48,960 nucleotides of DNA from Anaerolineales bacterium (GTDB taxonomy: Bacteria; Chloroflexota; Anaerolineae; Anaerolineales; Villigracilaceae), in NCBI GenBank assembly GCA_017985935.1, contig JAGNWT010000019.1, positions 1 to 48,960 of the forward strand, written 5' to 3'. The notes beneath the pieces are model-generated. The model did no database searches and was not told the DNA's origin. It was given only the letters and a program-made list of their open reading frames with translations. Position numbers and translations under genes: made by a program. Below, piece by piece: positions 1 to 7,255 of the stretch (position 1 is the stretch's first letter; each line of letters opens with the position of its first letter).

Positions 1-19
1 TATTTTCAAGGAGCGCCCA

Positions 20-1216
20 ATGACCACTGTATCTGCCGAAATTTTTGTCAACGCCTCTGTGAAATTTGCCTACCGCGCCTTTACCAGTTCCACTTCTCTG
101 CGCGAATGGCTGTGTGATGTAGCCACCGTCGAGCCGCACCCACGCGGACGAATGTACCTGTGGTGGCGCGGAGACTTCTACTCCAGCGGTCATTTTCTGG
201 AACTGGAAGAGAACAAGCGCGTCAGGTTCCGCTGGTTTTCAAACATTGACCCCGCCCCCACCGAAGTGACAGTGACCCTGACCGAAAAGGACGGCGGTGT
301 CCTCGTCCGCATGGATCACGAAGTCCCCAGCGACCCATCCTGGGCAAAAATGGGAGAAGGCTTTCGGGAAAATTGGGCAGATAGTTTGGAGAACCTCAAA
401 TCGGTCCTTGAAACAGGCATTGACCTGCGCATCTCACAACGCCCCATGATGGGCATCATCCCCGGCGACTTCACCGAGGAACAAGCCGCGGCATTGGGCG
501 TCCCCGTCCGTGAGGGCATGCGGCTGGACGGTGTGGTCAGCGGCATGGGAGCGCAAAAATGCGGGCTGCAAAAAGATGACGTCATCGTGGAGTTCGCCGG
601 GCATCAGATCCGCAGTGACGCGAACAGCTTCCCCAATGCCATTGCGGGTAAAAAAGGCGGTGACAAAGTGGAGGTCAGCTTTTATCGCGGTCCCGAAAAG
701 AAGACTGTCACCATGGAGTTGAGCAAACGCCCGATGGTGGACGTCCCGTTTGAGCCTGCCGAATTGGAGAAGCAGGCCCGCACGTTGTATGATGCGGCGC
801 TGTCGGAATTGGAAAAATCATTCGAAGGCTTTAGCGATGCGCAAGCCATGTCACATCCCGAACCCGGCGAATGGAGCGCGCTCGAAACGGTCGCGCACCT
901 GATCGCCGGCGAAAGATTTAACGTCACATTCCTCACCAGCCTGATCGATGGATACGAGATCACTTCAGATGGATTCGGCACGAACGTCCACGCGCAGGTG
1001 CAGGCGACTGTTCAGGCGTATCCATCCATTAATCTGATGCTGGGTGCGCTTCGAAAGGCAGTGGATGAAACCCTGGCATATACAGCGTTGATCCCTGCAG
1101 AGTTCGCCGCCAACAAGGGCAGTTACTATCGCTTTGGGTCGGGGCTGCTGCAACCGAACTTCCATCTCACCGCGCATCTTGAACAGATCAAAGCCGCGCT
1201 GGCCGCCGCGAAATAA
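20..1216 (+). CDS. SRPBCC (AHSA1-like) - PDZ - DinB three-domain protein
   Basis: A 398-residue soluble protein with three recognisable parts. Residues about 1-135 resemble an AHSA1/SRPBCC ligand-binding fold (the start MTTVSAEIFVNASVKFAYRA and the later RVRFRWF strand are typical). Residues about 143-240 look like a PDZ domain (MGIIPGD, then GMRLDGVVSGMGAQKCGL and KDDVIVEF). Residues about 250-398 are a DinB-type four-helix domain (HPEPGEWSALETVAHLIAGE and the terminal HLTAHLEQI). The start is set by a good ribosome site (AAGGAG) eight bases before the ATG. It has no signal peptide or membrane segment. A bidirectional terminator follows directly, so it is probably the last gene of a unit beginning left of the window. 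PDZ domains usually bind peptide C-termini and DinB domains often bind metal or thiols, but the combined role is not known to me. Domain calls are confident; function is not. Confidence 0.85.
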   Translation: MTTVSAEIFVNASVKFAYRAFTSSTSLREWLCDVATVEPHPRGRMYLWWRGDFYSSGHFLELEENKRVRFRWFSNIDPAPTEVTVTLTEKDGGVLVRMDHEVPSDPSWAKMGEGFRENWADSLENLKSVLETGIDLRISQRPMMGIIPGDFTEEQAAALGVPVREGMRLDGVVSGMGAQKCGLQKDDVIVEFAGHQIRSDANSFPNAIAGKKGGDKVEVSFYRGPEKKTVTMELSKRPMVDVPFEPAELEKQARTLYDAALSELEKSFEGFSDAQAMSHPEPGEWSALETVAHLIAGERFNVTFLTSLIDGYEITSDGFGTNVHAQVQATVQAYPSINLMLGALRKAVDETLAYTALIPAEFAANKGSYYRFGSGLLQPNFHLTAHLEQIKAALAAAK

Positions 1217-1218
1217 TC

Positions 1219-1267
1219 AGAATCAAAAAGTGCCGTGACTGAAAAGCTCACGGCACTTTTTGATTCT
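1219..1267. terminator. Bidirectional intrinsic terminator
   Basis: A 20-bp perfect inverted repeat (arms 1219-1238 and 1248-1267, loop of nine bases) with an A-run on the left of the stem and a T-run on the right. It can end transcription both of the three-domain gene on the plus strand and of the convergent transporter gene on the minus strand. Confidence 0.9.
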
Positions 1268-1270
1268 TTT

Positions 1271-2521
1271 TCACCTCGGTTCGGCTTGCGGCTGTATGCT
1301 TCTTGTATCTTTTCGCAGGAACAGCAAAAATCCCACGAGGCGCAGCCCGGCGCTCAACCACAACGCGCCGCCGAGACCGATCCAATCTGCGAGCCAGGTA
1401 CCGACCAATGGCGCAACGATGGCAGACAAATATTGCATGGATTGAGCCAGCGAAACAAAAGTGGCGCCGTATTCCGGCGGGACAGTCTTCATCAACTCGT
1501 CGAAGAAGACCAAGTCCAGCCCTGCCTGAAAAAGCCCGGCAATGCCGGCATAAATAATTATGAGCGGAACTTGCGGAGTGGCAGCGGTAAGGGCGGGGTA
1601 AAAGATCATGCCAAAGGTGGTCGCGAGCAGAACAAAACGCCCGCCATATTTTCGAGATGCGCGCGGCCAAACAAAATATCCCGCCAGCATGACAAGGGTC
1701 ATCGCCATTGTGATGGTGCCGATCTGAGAATCGGTGGCCTTTACTTCACGCACAAGAAAGAGCGGCATGATGGGCGCGCTCAAGGTCATGGCAGAGAAGT
1801 ACACAAACTTTTTGGATGCGAAGGAGACAAAGGCAGGTTCGCTGCGAATTAAGGAGAGGTAGTTGCGGGCAGATTCAAATGCCGATGAGGATGTGACAAA
1901 CACGGGCGGAGTTTGATCGGGAAGTTTGATCTGATTCGAAAAGTAGTAGCTGATCAATCCGCCAATGGATAGCCCAAAGAACATCATCTCATAATTGCGG
2001 GGGAATTCCACGAGGTCGATCACCCGCGTGACGAGAAAGGTCATTACCACACTGGTCAGCCCGAAGATCGCCCAGCGGCGGCTCAGCAATGCGTAACGTC
2101 CTTCGGGACCGGCTACGGCGTTCATCACGACCGAAAAGGCAACCGCCAGCGCGGTCTGCGGCAGGGTGGCAAATGCCCAAATGGCAAGGGTGGCAATGAC
2201 CGCGTATTCCTTTGAAAGCACAAAAGTGAGCAAGCCCGTCAACGCATAGCACGAGATGACAAGCAAACGCGAGAGGCTGTACCAGGGCACAATGTTGCGG
2301 CGAGTCTGCAGGAACCTGCCGACGATAATGGCGAGAATAAGCCCGGTGATGCCCGGCATGGATGTGAGCAAACCCACTTGAAAATTGCTCGCCCCAAGGC
2401 GGGTAAGGAAGACCGGCAGAAAGGGCGCGGCAACGTTGGAAATGCTCACGCCAACTGCGTCGATCTGCACGTAACGAAAATTTCGTTTCTGAATTTCCTG
2501 CTGTTCCGGGTCGGTGTTCAT
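1271..2521 (-). CDS. MFS transporter
   Basis: A 416-residue polytopic membrane protein with about twelve hydrophobic helices, fitting the major facilitator superfamily in length and pattern. Visible features are the first helix region with FLTRLGASNFQVGLLTSMPG, a loop after helix 2 (GRFLQTRRNI) resembling the superfamily's conserved cytoplasmic loop, and a central hydrophilic linker around residues 195-215. I place the start at the ATG of MNTDPEQQEIQKR. The frame stays open upstream to about 2869, but that stretch lies opposite the GNAT gene and is not transporter-like. A minus-strand TATAAT lies at 2548-2543, giving a leader of about 15 bases with no clear ribosome site. Substrate is unknown; drug efflux is a common role for such proteins but nothing here proves it. 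Confidence 0.85.
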   Translation of the reverse strand: MNTDPEQQEIQKRNFRYVQIDAVGVSISNVAAPFLPVFLTRLGASNFQVGLLTSMPGITGLILAIIVGRFLQTRRNIVPWYSLSRLLVISCYALTGLLTFVLSKEYAVIATLAIWAFATLPQTALAVAFSVVMNAVAGPEGRYALLSRRWAIFGLTSVVMTFLVTRVIDLVEFPRNYEMMFFGLSIGGLISYYFSNQIKLPDQTPPVFVTSSSAFESARNYLSLIRSEPAFVSFASKKFVYFSAMTLSAPIMPLFLVREVKATDSQIGTITMAMTLVMLAGYFVWPRASRKYGGRFVLLATTFGMIFYPALTAATPQVPLIIIYAGIAGLFQAGLDLVFFDELMKTVPPEYGATFVSLAQSMQYLSAIVAPLVGTWLADWIGLGGALWLSAGLRLVGFLLFLRKDTRSIQPQAEPR

Positions 2522-2575
2522 AAGGGTTGGATGTAGGCGGGAATTATAACGCCCACGATGTTGTAAAATGTCACG
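2522..2575. promoter_or_regulatory. Divergent promoter region, MFS gene / GNAT gene
   Basis: The 54-bp gap between two divergent starts carries a minus-strand TATAAT at 2548-2543 for the transporter and a plus-strand TAAAAT at 2564-2569 for the acetyltransferase. The plus-strand box ends six bases before the GNAT ATG, so its transcript would begin at or next to the start codon (leaderless). No -35 match is convincing on either side. Confidence 0.5.
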
Positions 2576-3076
2576 ATGATCAAGATTGCCCAACTGCAAG
2601 CGCATCAAGTCGTTGATGCAAAATATGTGATATCCGGTGTGGCACAGCGGATCTATGTCCCTGAAAAGACCGCGCAGGAGTTCTACGACATTTTGGAGGA
2701 GGAAGGCGAACTGCGCGACATGGATGACTTCCAACAAGCGTACGTGGAAAACGGCGGACTTTTCTATGTGGTGACCGATGATGACAAAGTGGTCGGCACA
2801 GGTGCGATCAAAAAATATGATGACAAGGTGGCGGAGTTGAAAAGGCTCTGGCTTTTGGAGGAATACCACGGTCTTGGCATCGGCTACCGGGTGGTATCCC
2901 TGTTATTTGATTTTGCGCGTGCACAGGGCTACGAACGGATCTGGCTGCAAACCAGCCTGAAACAGGAACGCGCCATCCGGTTTTACACGCGGCTTGGGTT
3001 CCATCCCATTCCCAGTTACCGTGAAAGCATGGACAACTATTCCATGGAGATCATTGTGGGAGAGATCAAAAAGTAG
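2576..3076 (+). CDS. GNAT family N-acetyltransferase
   Basis: A 166-residue protein of the Gcn5-related acetyltransferase fold, which moves an acetyl group from acetyl-CoA to an amine. The strand-turn-helix that holds the CoA pyrophosphate is visible as KRLWLLEEYHGLGIGYRVV (residues about 90-110), preceded by the central strand VVGTGAIKKYD and followed by the C-terminal signature IWLQTSLKQERAIRFYTRLG. The C-terminal ending FHPIPSYRESMDNYSMEI is typical of small GNATs. It has no Shine-Dalgarno; a -10-like TAAAAT ends six bases before the ATG, suggesting a leaderless message. The acceptor substrate cannot be read from sequence. Confidence 0.9.
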   Translation: MIKIAQLQAHQVVDAKYVISGVAQRIYVPEKTAQEFYDILEEEGELRDMDDFQQAYVENGGLFYVVTDDDKVVGTGAIKKYDDKVAELKRLWLLEEYHGLGIGYRVVSLLFDFARAQGYERIWLQTSLKQERAIRFYTRLGFHPIPSYRESMDNYSMEIIVGEIKK

Positions 3077-3099
3077 GCAGGCGGAATCGAACGGTCGCT

Positions 3100-3792
3100 C
3101 TACGGGCGGCTTTCACTTGCATCCAGCCATTCGGGCAGTTGACGGAATAATTCACGCATCACAGACCTGGTCCGTTCGCGGAAAAGTTCAATATTCCCGT
3201 ACGCCTCTCCCCCATCACCGCCCACGAGGTCGGTCACTCCGCGCAAGATTAAAGTGCGAACCTGATTCCTGCGCGCCACCCACGCGATCGCACCTGATTC
3301 CCAATCGGCGGCAACGGCTTGATATTTCTCGATCAGCATGGGAATATCTTCGATTACGATATCGCGGTCGGCAGAGACGAGCAACCCGCGCAGAAAATCT
3401 TTTTCGTTCAGGCGCCCGGCATCCAACCAGGAAAGATCGATATCCGTCGCGTAGTGTTCAATGGCTTCAGCGCTGTCGCCCATCTGCTCAATGATGTCGT
3501 AGACCAAAGTCCGCTCCACGAGCATGATCGTCCCGGTTTCGATGCGCCCGGCAAATCCGCCGCAGGTTCCGAGGTTGATCAGCAGGTCGGGTTCAAAATG
3601 ATCGATGACATATTGAGCGGTGGCTGCCGCAGAGATCTTGCCCCAGCCGCCGTGAAAAAGGATCAAGTTTCGGTGACCGAGATCCAGGCTGGCGAATTCA
3701 CCGTAGGGCGAACTTTGAATATTTAAAGCGGGGTAAAGTTCCTTCACCACTCGCCATTCAGCATTGGCGGAAATGAGGATGGCAGCCTTCAT
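3100..3792 (-). CDS. MTA/SAH nucleosidase-like phosphorylase-superfamily protein
   Basis: A 230-residue member of the PNP/UDP phosphorylase superfamily, closest in pattern to 5'-methylthioadenosine/S-adenosylhomocysteine nucleosidases, which cleave adenine from MTA or SAH. The N-terminal strand MKAAILISANAEWRVVKE, the core LLINLGTCGGF and the purine/ribose-site segment DWESGAIAWVARRN followed by TLILRGVTDLVGG all fit. In classical MTAN the equivalent of WESGAIA reads MEAAAIA, so the ribose-binding Glu is kept but the Met is replaced by Trp. That makes exact substrate uncertain; a futalosine- or nucleoside-hydrolase role is possible. Its ATG overlaps the last bases of the upstream pncC gene by four, so the two are translationally coupled. 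Confidence 0.75.
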   Translation of the reverse strand: MKAAILISANAEWRVVKELYPALNIQSSPYGEFASLDLGHRNLILFHGGWGKISAAATAQYVIDHFEPDLLINLGTCGGFAGRIETGTIMLVERTLVYDIIEQMGDSAEAIEHYATDIDLSWLDAGRLNEKDFLRGLLVSADRDIVIEDIPMLIEKYQAVAADWESGAIAWVARRNQVRTLILRGVTDLVGGDGGEAYGNIELFRERTRSVMRELFRQLPEWLDASESRP

Positions 3793-4274
3793 TCGAGCTT
3801 TCCATCCAGATAGTCGATCACAAATTGAAGAGCGGCTTCAGAAGAATAATGTTTGTTCTGAATGCGATCGCCATCCCAAATGAAACGGCGGGTCCACTCG
3901 CCATGCCCGGTGGACAACCCAAACCAGGTGGTGCCAACGGGCTTATCAGGCAGCCCACCAGACGGACCGGCAATGCCGCTGACCGAGATCCCGATATCCG
4001 CGGAGAACAACCTGCGTGCCCCGCGCGCCATTTCCAACACGGTCTCTGCGCTGACGGCTCCGTGCGCGTGCAGGGTATCCCAGGAAACACCCAGCAGGTT
4101 GACCTTGGCTTCATAGGCATAGGCTACAACACCGCCGGGGAAAATATCCGAAGAGCCTGAAACATTGGTGATGCGATCTGAGACCAGCCCGCCCGTGCAT
4201 GATTCCGCGGTGGAGAGCGTTAATCCGCGCGCTTGCATTTTTTCGCGCAGGGTCATTTCAAGTGTGTTCGTCAT
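3789..4274 (-). CDS. pncC: Nicotinamide-nucleotide amidase (CinA C-terminal domain protein)
   Basis: A 161-residue stand-alone CinA C-terminal domain. This family hydrolyses nicotinamide mononucleotide to nicotinate mononucleotide and ammonia in pyridine-nucleotide salvage. The family signature STAESCTGGLVSDRITNVSG (residues about 21-40) holds the catalytic Ser and Cys region, followed by FPGGVVAYAYEAKVNLLGV and SVSGIAGPSGG. Length is normal for a single-domain PncC; the N-terminal molybdopterin-binding-like half of full CinA is absent. GGAG lies six bases before the ATG, and a minus-strand TATAAT within the upstream palindrome gives a plausible promoter. Transcription continues into the overlapping nucleosidase gene; both products act on nucleotide breakdown products. 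Confidence 0.88.
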   Translation of the reverse strand: MTNTLEMTLREKMQARGLTLSTAESCTGGLVSDRITNVSGSSDIFPGGVVAYAYEAKVNLLGVSWDTLHAHGAVSAETVLEMARGARRLFSADIGISVSGIAGPSGGLPDKPVGTTWFGLSTGHGEWTRRFIWDGDRIQNKHYSSEAALQFVIDYLDGKLE

Positions 4275-4280
4275 TACAAG

Positions 4281-4324
4281 CTCCTTATAATTCGTCGAAT
4301 TATACTATCGGGTATAATGCCGCA
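4281..4324. promoter_or_regulatory. Divergent promoter with 19-bp perfect palindrome; leaderless -10 for the kinase
   Basis: A perfect palindrome, TATAATTCG-T-CGAATTATA, spans 4286-4304 and contains a TATAAT on each strand. The minus-strand copy (4304-4299) suits pncC. A second plus-strand TATAAT at 4313-4318 ends six bases before the kinase ATG at 4325, which predicts a transcript starting at the ATG itself. The symmetry would also suit a dimeric repressor. No good -35 box is seen. Confidence 0.6.
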
Positions 4325-6355
4325 ATGTCAAATTGGTCGGGCAAAACACTCGGTAAGGTTCAGATCGGTGAAATGCTTGCTCGCGGAGGCATGGCCGAGG
4401 TTTATATCGGTGAACACACCACGCTCAACCGCAAGGTCGCCGTCAAGATCATGCGCGACCATGTGGAAGCTGATCCCGATAACCGGGTCCGGTTTGAAAG
4501 GGAGGCGCGCGTTGTCGCGAGTCTCCGGCACCCGAACATCATTCAGGTATTTGATTACGAGCTGGTCGATGGTCAACCCTGCCTGGTGATGGAACTGGTC
4601 ACAGGCGCGTCACTGGGGGAATATCTTAAAGCACTACACAAACGCGGAGAAAAACTTCCGCTCGAAACCATTGCCCACATCCTCACCGCGCTTGGCTCCG
4701 CCATCGATTACGCTCACCAACAAAATATCATTCATCGGGATGTAAAGCCCGCCAACGTGCTTTTGCGCTCGGCGACCGGTCCCATCGACCCCAACCGGCC
4801 ATTGCCAGCGGATTCAGAACCGATCCTGACCGACTTTGGGCTGGTGCGCCTGCTCGATTCATCCATCCAAACCTCAACAGGGACCGTGTCTGGTACGCCG
4901 ATCTACATGAGCCCTGAACAAGCCCGCGGCGACAAAGTAGGCGCAAAGACAGACGTCTATTCGCTGGGTGTGATCTTGTATGAAATGCTGGCCGGCAACG
5001 TGCCCTTTGAAGCAGAATCCACTTTTGGTATTTTGATGAAGCACCTCAACGAGCCGCCGCCGCCCATCGCTGGCATCTCCCCCAACCTGCAAGCCATCAT
5101 CAACCGCGCGCTCGCCAAAGATGTAAATCTGCGTTATCCATCAGCCAGAGAATTGGCCGATGAGTTCACCGCTGTGCTCAACGGTCGCTCCCTATCCGCT
5201 GAGACCGTCCGACTCGCAAAGATGCCCCAGATGCCAGCCTCAAAGCCCCGGCAAGCTGCGCCATCCCGGCTGAGAATTGGCATCGGCTCGGCCTTTTTGG
5301 TTGTGATCGCGATCTTTGCCTTTGTGTTTTGGCCTTCCCGCGCGGCTGATAAAAACCAACCCGTGGGACGCGTCTCTTATCTGGACCAAAATTCCTTCAT
5401 GGATAAGTCCACTATCCTCATTACAAAACTTCCCGCGCCAAAGACAGGCATGCACTACGAAGCGTGGTACCTCGCCCAGGGCGGGGAAATCCGTCGAAAG
5501 GTGGGAAGCATTCCCGTAGACAGGAACTCGCAGGGACAGTTGATCTTCACCATTCCTGAGCAGGAGAATATCCTTGGGCTGTACGATCAACTCGAAATTA
5601 CGGTGGAGCCGGATAACGATCCGAATCCGAACGAGCCTTCTGGTGAAGTGGCGGCATCTTCAGTCTTCCCGCCTCTGGCATTGATCCATGTGAGGCATGT
5701 TCTTGTATCGTTTACCGACGCGCCTGAATCGACCTCTCTCATTCTCGGGTTATGGAACTCAACCGACACTCTGTACGATAGTGTGACCGAAATGCAAACT
5801 GCCTTGGAGAGCGGCGACGAGAAACTCTTCCGCCAGAAGAACGAGGAGATCATCAACCTGCTGGTTGGAAACCAGAACAAGGATCAATATCAAGATTGGG
5901 ACAAGAATAATTCACTCGCCGACCCAAGCGATGGATTCGGTCTCCTCCGAAATGGGGAGCCCGGTTACACAGAACAAGGCTATCTATTTCAAACCATTTC
6001 ACACGCCAGATTTGCCGCAGAGGCAGCAGACTCTACCGACAGCATTAAGACCCGCAGCGCCGAGACGATCATCTGCCTGGAAAATATGACCGGCTGGTCG
6101 GAGCAATTACTTGCGTTGGCACTGCAATTGCAAGACATGCCGTTTGGTTCAGAGATGACGCCGATCGCCACAGAGATGTCATTGCTTGCAGATCACATCA
6201 TCGCCGGCATTGACTCGAACAATAATGGTTTGATCGAGCCGATCGTTGGAGAAGGCGGGGCGACCACCGCTTATGAATACGCCTACTACATGGCAGAGAT
6301 GCCTCTGCTGACAGGCGCGCACCGAATCCCACCGCCAGCTTCAAAGAACAAGTAA
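4325..6355 (+). CDS. Membrane Ser/Thr protein kinase with RskA-like extracytoplasmic domain
   Basis: A 676-residue PknB-type Ser/Thr kinase. The catalytic domain fills residues about 10-280: glycine loop LARGGMAEVY, ATP lysine K41 (KVAVKIM), catalytic loop HRDVKPAN with D139, and metal-binding D170 in DFG. One hydrophobic helix at about 317-336 puts the rest outside the membrane. Residues about 345-470 resemble the C-terminal domain of RskA-type anti-sigma factors (MHYEAWYLAQGGEIRRKVGS, then LYDQLEITVEPDNDPNPNEP). The last 200 residues are helical and include an EF-hand-like DSNNNGLIEP loop. The start at 4325 (MSNWSGKTLGKVQIG) begins right at the kinase fold; an in-frame extension to 4199 overlaps pncC and looks non-coding. 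A TATAAT six bases before the ATG implies a leaderless message. The usual PASTA sensor is replaced here by the RskA-like module. Confidence 0.88.
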   Translation: MSNWSGKTLGKVQIGEMLARGGMAEVYIGEHTTLNRKVAVKIMRDHVEADPDNRVRFEREARVVASLRHPNIIQVFDYELVDGQPCLVMELVTGASLGEYLKALHKRGEKLPLETIAHILTALGSAIDYAHQQNIIHRDVKPANVLLRSATGPIDPNRPLPADSEPILTDFGLVRLLDSSIQTSTGTVSGTPIYMSPEQARGDKVGAKTDVYSLGVILYEMLAGNVPFEAESTFGILMKHLNEPPPPIAGISPNLQAIINRALAKDVNLRYPSARELADEFTAVLNGRSLSAETVRLAKMPQMPASKPRQAAPSRLRIGIGSAFLVVIAIFAFVFWPSRAADKNQPVGRVSYLDQNSFMDKSTILITKLPAPKTGMHYEAWYLAQGGEIRRKVGSIPVDRNSQGQLIFTIPEQENILGLYDQLEITVEPDNDPNPNEPSGEVAASSVFPPLALIHVRHVLVSFTDAPESTSLILGLWNSTDTLYDSVTEMQTALESGDEKLFRQKNEEIINLLVGNQNKDQYQDWDKNNSLADPSDGFGLLRNGEPGYTEQGYLFQTISHARFAAEAADSTDSIKTRSAETIICLENMTGWSEQLLALALQLQDMPFGSEMTPIATEMSLLADHIIAGIDSNNNGLIEPIVGEGGATTAYEYAYYMAEMPLLTGAHRIPPPASKNK

Positions 6356-6356
6356 T

Positions 6357-6397
6357 AAAAAGAGACCGCTCAATTGTGAGCGGTCTCTTTTTATTTT
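6357..6397. terminator. Bidirectional intrinsic terminator
   Basis: Twelve-bp arms (6361-6372 and 6377-6388) around an ATTG loop, flanked by AAAA on the left and a T-rich run on the right. It separates the kinase gene from the convergent Yip1-type gene and can serve both. Confidence 0.92.
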
Positions 6398-6407
6398 TCA
6401 GGGATTT

Positions 6408-7151
6408 CTACGGGGCAAAGTTATTGAACTGATTTAAGGATGCGCCAGTTACCATGGCAAGACCGGCGAAGACACAACAACAAAACAGGAAAACCACGAC
6501 AACCGGGATCATGACAGAACCGACCGCCTGTCCCCAGCCGAAACGATTCACTCCCTTTACCGCCATCACTTGAAGCACGAGAACATAGATCCCCAAACCA
6601 AAGGAGAGGATTCCGGTGCAGATGCCCAAAACGGGAATGGAGCTAAACACCGCCAACAAAGATGAGATCAGAGTGAAAGGGACAGTGATCGCGGCGTTGG
6701 CATAGAGCAATTTGTCGTAAGTGCCTGTGCCGCCGAACAACTTGGCGATCCATTGAACGATGGCCACTCCCAAAGCAAAAAAGATCACCGAAAGCACACC
6801 CGCCAACGGAGAAGCGCACAACCCAGTGATGAGCGTGATGCCAATACTTCCGCCGTCCATGCCGGTGGATTGAGGGATGTATTGTTCCAGCCCGGGGATG
6901 GGAAACTGGGTCGTCACACCCATTGCCAGGCGGATGGTTGAGGCAAAGGCTTGAAAGATACCCGAGACCAACCCCGCAATGAATACCCAGATATACGCCG
7001 TTTTGGAATTGGCATCGGGGTGTTCCGTGATCTCGACATAAGTTTGCTCGTTGGGCTTGGAGATCGCCTTGATCCAAACGGGGAGCCAACCTGCGGGCCC
7101 GGGAGCGCCGGATGAAGGCGGTGTGAGGGGGGTGTTATCGAATTGAGTCAT
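6408..7151 (-). CDS. Yip1-domain membrane protein
   Basis: A 247-residue membrane protein of the Yip1/DUF1282-like type: a proline-rich hydrophilic N-terminus (about 55 residues), then five hydrophobic helices. The first of these is YIWVFIAGLVSGIFQAFAST; later ones include VLSVIFFALGVAIVQWIAKL and the C-terminal SVMIPVVVVFLFCCCVFAGL. The motif WIAKLFGGTGTYDKLLYANA is typical of the family. Bacterial relatives have no settled function; roles in membrane organisation are only assumed. The start is backed by AAGGAG eight bases before the ATG. It stands alone between a terminator and the divergent uvrC promoter. Confidence 0.8.
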   Translation of the reverse strand: MTQFDNTPLTPPSSGAPGPAGWLPVWIKAISKPNEQTYVEITEHPDANSKTAYIWVFIAGLVSGIFQAFASTIRLAMGVTTQFPIPGLEQYIPQSTGMDGGSIGITLITGLCASPLAGVLSVIFFALGVAIVQWIAKLFGGTGTYDKLLYANAAITVPFTLISSLLAVFSSIPVLGICTGILSFGLGIYVLVLQVMAVKGVNRFGWGQAVGSVMIPVVVVFLFCCCVFAGLAMVTGASLNQFNNFAP

Positions 7152-7218
7152 AAGTCATTCTCCTTTTAAAATGATACATCCATTGTAAGTTCAAAAGCAA
7201 AAAAAACAAACAGGTAAT

Positions 7219-7255
7219 TTGGGTCATCCTCCTTTCTAATTTATAATTGCCGCCT
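7219..7255 (+). promoter_or_regulatory. uvrC promoter (leaderless type)
   Basis: TTGGGT at 7219-7224, a 17-base spacer and TATAAT at 7242-7247. The uvrC ATG is at 7256, eight bases after the -10 box, which is where transcription should begin. No Shine-Dalgarno precedes the ATG. Confidence 0.7.

Noticed and set aside
1235..1852. Plus-strand 205-codon frame over the MFS gene
   Set aside because: It starts inside the terminator stem and shows no fold; the minus strand codes for transmembrane helices.
2522..2869. In-frame N-terminal extension of the MFS transporter
   Set aside because: It lies opposite the GNAT gene, is not membrane-like, and passes through the promoter region; the ATG at 2521 fits better.
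4199..4324. In-frame upstream extension of the Ser/Thr kinase
   Set aside because: It overlaps the start of pncC and the palindromic promoter, and the kinase fold begins right after the ATG at 4325.
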